NCBI RefSeq assembly: GCF_028389875.1
Contig: NC_084665.1
Coordinates: forward strand, 19,872,001 to 19,936,000
Direction: 5' to 3'
Length of the DNA stretch: 64,000 bases
DNA from: Rhea pennata
Lineage: Eukaryota; Chordata; Aves; Rheiformes; Rheidae
This document shows, one piece after another, positions 61,601 to 64,000 of this stretch (its first letter is position 1; each line of letters begins with the position of its first letter). Both the position numbers and the translations under genes were made by a program. Under the pieces are notes generated by a model. That model saw only the letters and a program-made list of their open reading frames with translations. It did not search any database and was not told the origin of the DNA.

Positions 61601-63989
61601 CTATTTGTGTGTGTTTCATAGTCCTACTGGCTCTGCTTTGAAAAGGGAGGTGAGAGTAGCTTGAGAAGATTAAATAATTGTTGGAATATCCTCTTGATCT
61701 CAGCTTACCTTTTTTTTGAAGATTAGAACCTATTCTTGGTGATAGTAATTTGTTGAGGCTTTTACTGAAGGGAAGAAGTCAAATGCCTTCAGCTCTGATG
61801 AGAATCCGTTACAGGATTCTGGGTTGACTACTTACTTACTCCTTGGCAAGTTTCCTCCTCCAGGTCTGTCACATGCCACATTTTGTTGCAAGATTGTGAG
61901 AAATACTTCAGTTGAGAGCATGATATAGCATGTTGATAACAAATAAATAAACTGTAATATTTTAAGAATGGTTCTATTCAGAGGTGCTGAAATTGCTGAT
62001 TTGGCCCTTGTGGATGGTATTCACCTTGGAATTAACCTTGCCTGATATCCTAGCTTGGATGACTCTTAGATTAGCTGCCTTACAGGTTCTTGGGTTGAAC
62101 TCTCCTGTTAAAATGGTTGAGGATGACTGGATCTGACTCATGAGTGAGAAGGCCAAAAGTTATACATTGTAGCAGTGAAGACTGAGAGAACATCACAGCT
62201 TCTAAATGTTGTGGTTTTATTCACAGCAAACTGAGCTCCGTCAATGAAGAATATATAAAGAACAGAGAAGAGTATGAAGAGGCTCAGGATGCAATTGTTA
62301 AGGAAATCATTAACATTGCTTCAGGTGAATATGGTAGTATTGCTCTATATTGCAGTCTGGAATGCTAGGAGGACTTTTTTTTTTTTTTTTTTTTTTTCCC
62401 TAGTTTCTCCTATAGAGAAGGACCATAACCTTCCCCAGAGAATTATTGTAAAAATGATTAATGGCATTTAAACAGTTGTTGAGAGCTTGAAATGTATTGC
62501 TGTCTTCTATGGTCAGACCTTTTCTTGGTGATGCTACAAGTATGCAGCGATGCTATTAAGCTAAGGACAAATGTGTTAAAGATATGAAAACACTTTTTAA
62601 TCTGAACTATTAATATATTTGAATGTATTAAGTTACAGTGGAAATCTTAATGAGCTTTATGAGCTGCTGTCATGCTAAGGAATTTGCTTGATAAGTATGT
62701 TGTAAAATCCGTCACTGGTTGGATCTTTCATTTGCCTGTTTTGGTAGTTTTCAGGTGGTATATCTTGTATGTGTAACATACTAAAGTTTGTATATTTATG
62801 TGGAGAACTAATTGGTTATTATGTAGCAGGATTAGCTATAGTAGGTCATCTATAAGTAGCTGGTCTGTTTAAAAATAAGTCTGCTGCTGCTGCTAAAAGC
62901 TTCTGTGGTGTACATTCATAGACTTAGAAGTGTACACATGTATTTAAAAAGCATTTTTCTCCCTTGCTCCTGAAGGCAATTTAATGGAAAAGAGACTGGT
63001 TCATGTATGTAATTCTTAAATGAAAGTGACTTAGTCATCTTGCTGAGTTATACCTAACTGGTTCAAGAGATGACGTTAGAACAGTAGGCATACTTTATAT
63101 AATGAGGACTTTCTTCCTGCAGATCACTACTTATTTCGAGACATGCATCCCACCTGCAGTTGTTAGATGCTTTGTCACCGTGGACTACTGTTCCTTGTCC
63201 CTTTCATGTGTGTTTAAAAACAAAACAAAACCACCACCAACAAAACACTACTGAACAACCTGGGCCATCCGGTCTTGTTGCATGGTATCACAGGCACTGT
63301 ATCTTACCAGCCTCTCCATAACATCATTCACACAGACTTAAATAGTTGCACAGTGTTGTCTCAGTTGCCTTTACTTTCATGCACGTCAAAATTCATTGTA
63401 TTATGGGAAAGGAAATTTATAGAATTTCCAGCCATCTTGCAATTCTAAGTATTTGCTTTCCAGTACTAAAACAAGTGCTTTATCTATGTCTAGTGTTAAT
63501 GTGAAACAATCAGCATAGCCTCACCTTTTCCTTTTTCCTCTTCTGAACTGGAATCTCTTTTATAGTCAAAGCATGGAAAGTTTGGAGTTACATCTTGCAG
63601 ACACTCACGGGTGATGACTGACTTGAACAAAATTGAGTTTTAAGGCAGATGAATTAGCTGATTTGGGGGGTTGAGTATAGATTTAGTTTATCTCCTCAGC
63701 AAGAAAAAAAAATCTTCAATTATGTTGAATTTGTATTTCTCAGGTTATGCAGAGCCAATACAGACAATGAATGATGTGATAGCTCAATTAGATGCAATTG
63801 TCAGTTTTGCTCATGTGTCAAATGGAGCACCAGTGCCATATGTCCGTCCTGTCGTTCTGGAAAAGGGACGAGGAAGAATTGTGCTGAAAGGTTCCAGGCA
63901 TCCTTGCATTGAAGTGCAAGATGATGTAGCCTTCATCCCCAATGACGTTATGTTTGAGAAGGGCAAGCAGATGTTCCACATTATTACTG
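21421..63989 (+). CDS. MSH2: MSH2, DNA mismatch repair MutS homologue; coding exons 1-12, 3' end outside the window
   Basis: MSH2 pairs with MSH6 (MutS-alpha) or MSH3 (MutS-beta) in the nucleus to recognise mispairs and insertion loops. Exons: 21421-21640, 24331-24485, 24844-25122, 25517-25663, 26990-27139, 29468-29601, 48405-48604, 53842-53951, 59151-59274, 60271-60421, 62227-62324, 63744-63989. Joined, they read 2014 bases open in one frame, 671 codons plus one base. Exons 2-12 have the same lengths as the human exons; exon 1 is nine bases longer. Domain order follows human MSH2: domain I (exons 1-2), connector (exons 3-5), lever (exons 5-8 and 10-11), clamp (exons 8-10), start of the ATPase (exons 11-12). 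Exon 12 ends at HIIT plus one base of a glycine codon, just before the Walker A loop of the next exon. The ATG at 21421 is the first in-frame ATG after an in-frame stop at 21247. No frameshift or internal stop is seen. Confidence 0.98.
21641..24330 (+). other. MSH2 intron 1
   Basis: The 5' part is the tail of the CpG island; the rest is AT-rich. It has A runs near 22867-22886, an A/G-rich stretch with AAAG units near 24247-24290, and an acceptor tract of C8 then T10. No mobile element is recognised. Confidence 0.7.
24331..24485 (+). CDS. MSH2: MSH2 coding exon 2
   Basis: This 155-base exon encodes up to residue 125 and completes domain I ([19 protein letters not shown], then VEVYKNKAG and ENDWYLAYK). 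The acceptor tract is eight C followed by ten T before GTAG. The donor is GTACAG. Confidence 0.97.
24486..25516 (+). other. MSH2 introns 2 and 3
   Basis: Intron 2 (24486-24843) carries a CA microsatellite near 24777-24800. Intron 3 (25123-25516) carries a poly(A) run at about 25205-25226. Nothing else is recognised. Confidence 0.75.
24844..25122 (+). CDS. MSH2: MSH2 coding exon 3 (connector domain)
   Basis: This 279-base exon encodes residues 126-218 of the connector domain. Landmarks are [43 protein letters not shown] and [15 protein letters not shown]. Confidence 0.97.
25517..25663 (+). CDS. MSH2: MSH2 coding exon 4
   Basis: This 147-base exon encodes residues 219-267 of the connector domain ([20 protein letters not shown], then QDLNRLLK and [11 protein letters not shown]). 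Acceptor CACAACAG, donor GTTAGT, which is slightly off consensus. Confidence 0.96.
26125..26308 (+). mobile_element. CR1 LINE 3' end fragment
   Basis: This is a 5'-truncated copy of the CR1 3' terminal region in MSH2 intron 4. It includes GGTTGTCCAGAGAGG, GGACTAGATGATCTCCAGAG and TCCCTTCCAACC. It ends in two ATTCTATG octamers, the usual CR1 tail. It is close in sequence to the end of the larger copy at 43700-43899, so the two belong to one subfamily. Confidence 0.9.
26990..27139 (+). CDS. MSH2: MSH2 coding exon 5
   Basis: This 150-base exon encodes residues 268-317 ([42 protein letters not shown]) and crosses from the connector into the lever domain. The donor GTATGA is followed by mixed sequence; the long A run that follows this exon in human (BAT-26) is absent. 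Confidence 0.97.
27140..29467 (+). other. MSH2 intron 5
   Basis: AT-rich intron with a T run near 29139-29152. No mobile element is recognised. It lacks the A26 tract that follows the donor in human. Confidence 0.7.
29468..29601 (+). CDS. MSH2: MSH2 coding exon 6
   Basis: This 134-base exon encodes residues 318 to about 362 of the lever domain, including [20 protein letters not shown] and [13 protein letters not shown]. Donor GTAAGT opens the 18.8-kb intron 6. Confidence 0.97.
33230..34108 (+). mobile_element. CR1 LINE fragment, endonuclease region joined to 3' end (internal deletion)
   Basis: The left part recalls the CR1 ORF2 endonuclease: a frame with [10 protein letters not shown] followed by [11 protein letters not shown], then the sequence for a GDFN-like region (GAGGACTTGAACCACCC). 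From about 33800 the sequence jumps to the region after the reverse transcriptase (GTAGCCAGCAGGCTGAGG), then to the CR1 3' UTR (GGACTAGATGATCCACAGAGG) and a degraded octamer tail. The catalytic RT core is missing and the frame is broken, so the copy is dead. The left edge is approximate. Confidence 0.75.
34112..34463 (+). mobile_element. second CR1 3' fragment abutting the first, split by an A-rich repeat
   Basis: A GTGCAGCGAAGGGCCACCAA stretch of the RT C-terminal region is interrupted by an AAAC-rich run (34146-34188). It resumes with AAGGAAAGAATTCTTCACCG, GCCCAGAGAGGCTGAGGG and a CR1-like end CCTCCAACCTAAATTATTTT. It is more diverged than the 42640 copy. Confidence 0.7.
34146..34188. repeat. 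(AAAC)n-like run
   Basis: An A-rich simple repeat of AAAC and AAAAC units, located inside or between two CR1 fragments. Confidence 0.85.
34677..34709. repeat. poly(T) run
   Basis: One of the longest homopolymers in the window, about 32 T, in MSH2 intron 6. Confidence 0.9.
35779..35838. repeat. nested inverted repeat
   Basis: Outer arms TACTGTAGTAG (35779-35789) and CTACTACAGTA (35828-35838) are perfect complements. Between them lies a 22-base perfect palindrome at 35790-35811 centred on AAATTT. A short non-autonomous DNA element is possible but no target duplication or known family was recognised. Confidence 0.6.
37638..37681. repeat. (CA)n microsatellite
   Basis: About 22 uninterrupted CA units in MSH2 intron 6, likely polymorphic. 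Confidence 0.95.
38209..38235. repeat. 10-bp hairpin
   Basis: TAGGTAAAGG and CCTTTACCTA are perfect complements around a 7-base loop in intron 6. No flanking extended pairing typical of a microRNA precursor was seen. Confidence 0.6.
39868..39911. repeat. A-rich run
   Basis: Poly(A) interrupted by single C or CC, in intron 6. No upstream retroposon body is recognised. Confidence 0.85.
40785..40798 (-). promoter_or_regulatory. CTCF-like motif, reverse
   Basis: The minus strand reads CCAGTAGGTGGCAA, which matches the 14-base CTCF core except at the last position. It lies in MSH2 intron 6 and points back towards the motif at 483. Confidence 0.4.
42640..43899 (+). mobile_element. CR1 LINE, 5'-truncated, reverse transcriptase with frameshift
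   Basis: This is the best preserved CR1 copy. A first frame (42641-42988) covers RT motifs including [14 protein letters not shown] and VPQGSVLG. The frame then shifts by one base near 42970 and continues (to 43670) through FTDDTKL, where most CR1 copies have FADD, and the RT C-terminal region ([20 protein letters not shown]). The 3' UTR (GGACTAGATGATCTCCAGAG) follows and ends at ATTCTATAG. The endonuclease is absent. The frameshift and the altered catalytic motif show that it is not active. Confidence 0.92.
44320..44900 (+). mobile_element. old CR1/L3-like LINE reverse-transcriptase remnant
   Basis: The sequence retains scattered CR1 RT-like landmarks in order: a GAGGAAAATTGTATCTTGCTGA segment, GTGGACAAAAGGAAA, GCCTTTGACAAGCTC and CCTGGGAGGCTGTTTAACAA, then AAACAGGAGGTCAGTTTT. 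All frames are broken. It diverges far more than the element at 42640, which suggests an older insertion. Edges are approximate. Confidence 0.5.
46811..47916 (+). mobile_element. CR1 LINE, degraded RT region plus 3' UTR
   Basis: A frame reading [18 protein letters not shown] aligns with [18 protein letters not shown] in the 42640 copy. The rest follows the same order (TGGGTCCAATACTG, GACCTGGATGATGGG, CTCCCCAGTACAAGAGAAAC, GGTTGTGGGGTCTCC) and ends GATTCTGTGATT. It has multiple stops and frameshifts, so it is an older copy in the same orientation. Confidence 0.85.
48405..48604 (+). CDS. MSH2: MSH2 coding exon 7
   Basis: This 200-base exon encodes about residues 362-428 ([54 protein letters not shown]) of the helical lever. 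Acceptor TTTCATTTAG, donor GTAATG. Confidence 0.97.
50830..51200 (-). mobile_element. possible ancient CR1/L3-like remnant
   Basis: On the minus strand the sequence resembles the CR1/L3 RT region. The + strand reads GTGACACCCTGTTGAATGCT then AGAAGAGTCCAGCTTAGATG, the complement of the SKAFDxV neighbourhood, and earlier CTGATGGAACTGTCCTGCTA. No frame survives. Confidence 0.4.
53712..53737. repeat. perfect 11-bp hairpin near MSH2 exon 8
   Basis: AGATGGTTAAT, loop GGAA, ATTAACCATCT. The GGAA loop is of the GNRA class, which would make the RNA hairpin stable. It ends about 104 bases before exon 8. Confidence 0.7.
53842..53951 (+). CDS. MSH2: MSH2 coding exon 8
   Basis: This 110-base exon encodes residues 429-465 ([30 protein letters not shown]) at the lever-clamp junction. 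Donor GTACAA. An 11-bp hairpin lies about 105 bases upstream of its acceptor. Confidence 0.96.
53952..59150 (+). other. MSH2 intron 8
   Basis: AT-rich intron with a CR1 tail on the minus strand at about 55448-55530, a poly(A) run near 57448-57463, T/G-rich sequence near 58760-58795 and a GT repeat near 59012-59028. Short open frames at 56703-57714 have no support as genes. Confidence 0.65.
55448..55530 (-). mobile_element. CR1 LINE 3' end fragment, reverse
   Basis: The + strand reads TCATAGAATCATT, then TTTGGAAGGGACCTTTCAAAG and TCATCTACTTCAACCTTCTG. This is the complement of a CR1 3' terminus. It is short and diverged. Confidence 0.7.
59151..59274 (+). CDS. MSH2: MSH2 coding exon 9 (clamp domain)
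   Basis: This 124-base exon encodes residues 466-506 ([20 protein letters not shown] and a helical, charged segment) in the DNA clamp. Acceptor TTTTCCCCCTAG, donor GTAGGG. Confidence 0.96.
59275..60270 (+). other. MSH2 intron 9
   Basis: About 1 kb of AT-rich sequence. No repeat family or exon-like block is recognised. Confidence 0.6.
60271..60421 (+). CDS. MSH2: MSH2 coding exon 10 (clamp to lever)
   Basis: This 151-base exon encodes about residues 507-556, with [18 protein letters not shown] and [10 protein letters not shown]. The acceptor AAAAG is unusually purine-rich in its last bases, although the exon itself is clearly conserved. Donor GTATGA. Confidence 0.96.
60422..62226 (+). other. 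MSH2 intron 10
   Basis: It holds a degraded CR1 on the minus strand (about 61120-61590). The remainder is AT-rich with no other recognised content. Confidence 0.6.
61120..61590 (-). mobile_element. old CR1 LINE fragment, reverse
   Basis: The + strand reads AACTCAAGTTGAAAGGGACTT near the left edge, then CCTTCTCCAGGGTGAATAAA, CCCAGCTCTCTCAGCTTGTC and CTCCAGCCCCAAACCATTGT. These are the complement of the CR1 3' end and RT C-terminal region in the expected order. It is highly diverged. Confidence 0.7.
62227..62324 (+). CDS. MSH2: MSH2 coding exon 11
   Basis: This 98-base exon encodes about residues 557-589 ([32 protein letters not shown]), a lever-domain helix leading back towards the ATPase domain. 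Acceptor TTCACAG, donor GTGAAT. Confidence 0.96.
62325..63743 (+). other. MSH2 intron 11
   Basis: It contains a poly(T) run at about 62376-62397 soon after the donor and an AAAAC/ACC-rich stretch near 63217-63246. No mobile element is recognised. Confidence 0.65.
63744..63989 (+). CDS. MSH2: MSH2 coding exon 12 (start of ATPase domain)
   Basis: This 246-base exon encodes residues 590-671. Landmarks are [39 protein letters not shown] and QMFHIIT. Donor GTAAAT at 63990. Walker A and the rest of the ATPase and helix-turn-helix region lie beyond the window. Confidence 0.97.
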
Positions 63990-64000
63990 GTAAATGTTTG

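Noticed and set aside
1-64000. tRNA genes, CRISPR arrays, prokaryotic elements or endogenous retroviruses
   Set aside because: I searched by eye for internal promoter boxes, spaced repeats, LTR pairs and viral-type coding motifs and found none that I could support.

Overview
The window is vertebrate nuclear DNA, almost certainly from a bird. It has two spliced genes with GT-AG introns, two CpG islands in an AT-rich background, many mono- and dinucleotide tracts, and scattered CR1 (chicken-repeat-1) LINE fragments. Some CR1 copies carry the typical 3' end (CTAGATGATCTCCAGAGG...CCTTCCAACC followed by ATTCTATG octamers). There are no bacterial operons, CRISPR arrays or recognisable viral genes. 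The species cannot be fixed from the sequence alone.

Layout, left to right. About 1-8640 is AT-rich DNA upstream of the first gene, with one weak exon-like block (99-250) and a CTCF-like motif near 483. About 8640-9620 is a CpG island holding the promoter and first exon of EPCAM. EPCAM (9184-14100, + strand, nine coding exons, 307 codons) is complete, with a poly(A) signal at 14551. About 14580-21100 is intergenic. About 21100-21790 is the CpG-island promoter of MSH2. MSH2 (+ strand, from 21421) runs off the right edge. Coding exons 1-12 are present, up to codon 671, and the last exon in view stops just before the part of the ATPase domain that carries the Walker A loop.

MSH2 intron 6 (29602-48404, 18.8 kb) takes up nearly a third of the window. 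It holds at least five CR1-type pieces, all in the same orientation as MSH2, a long CA microsatellite, and some hairpin-forming palindromes. Older CR1 remnants on the minus strand lie in introns 7, 8 and 10, and a short plus-strand CR1 tail lies in intron 4.

The two genes do unrelated jobs. EpCAM is an epithelial cell-surface glycoprotein. MSH2 is the common subunit of the mismatch-recognition dimers MutS-alpha and MutS-beta. Their tandem order with a short gap is the same as in mammals, where it matters clinically because loss of the EPCAM transcript end silences MSH2. I found no convincing new biological system. The most useful leads are the lack of the BAT-26 homopolymer, a possible convergent CTCF pair, the E-boxes in the EPCAM promoter, a lost glycosylation site in EpCAM, and the one-sided CR1 cluster in intron 6.
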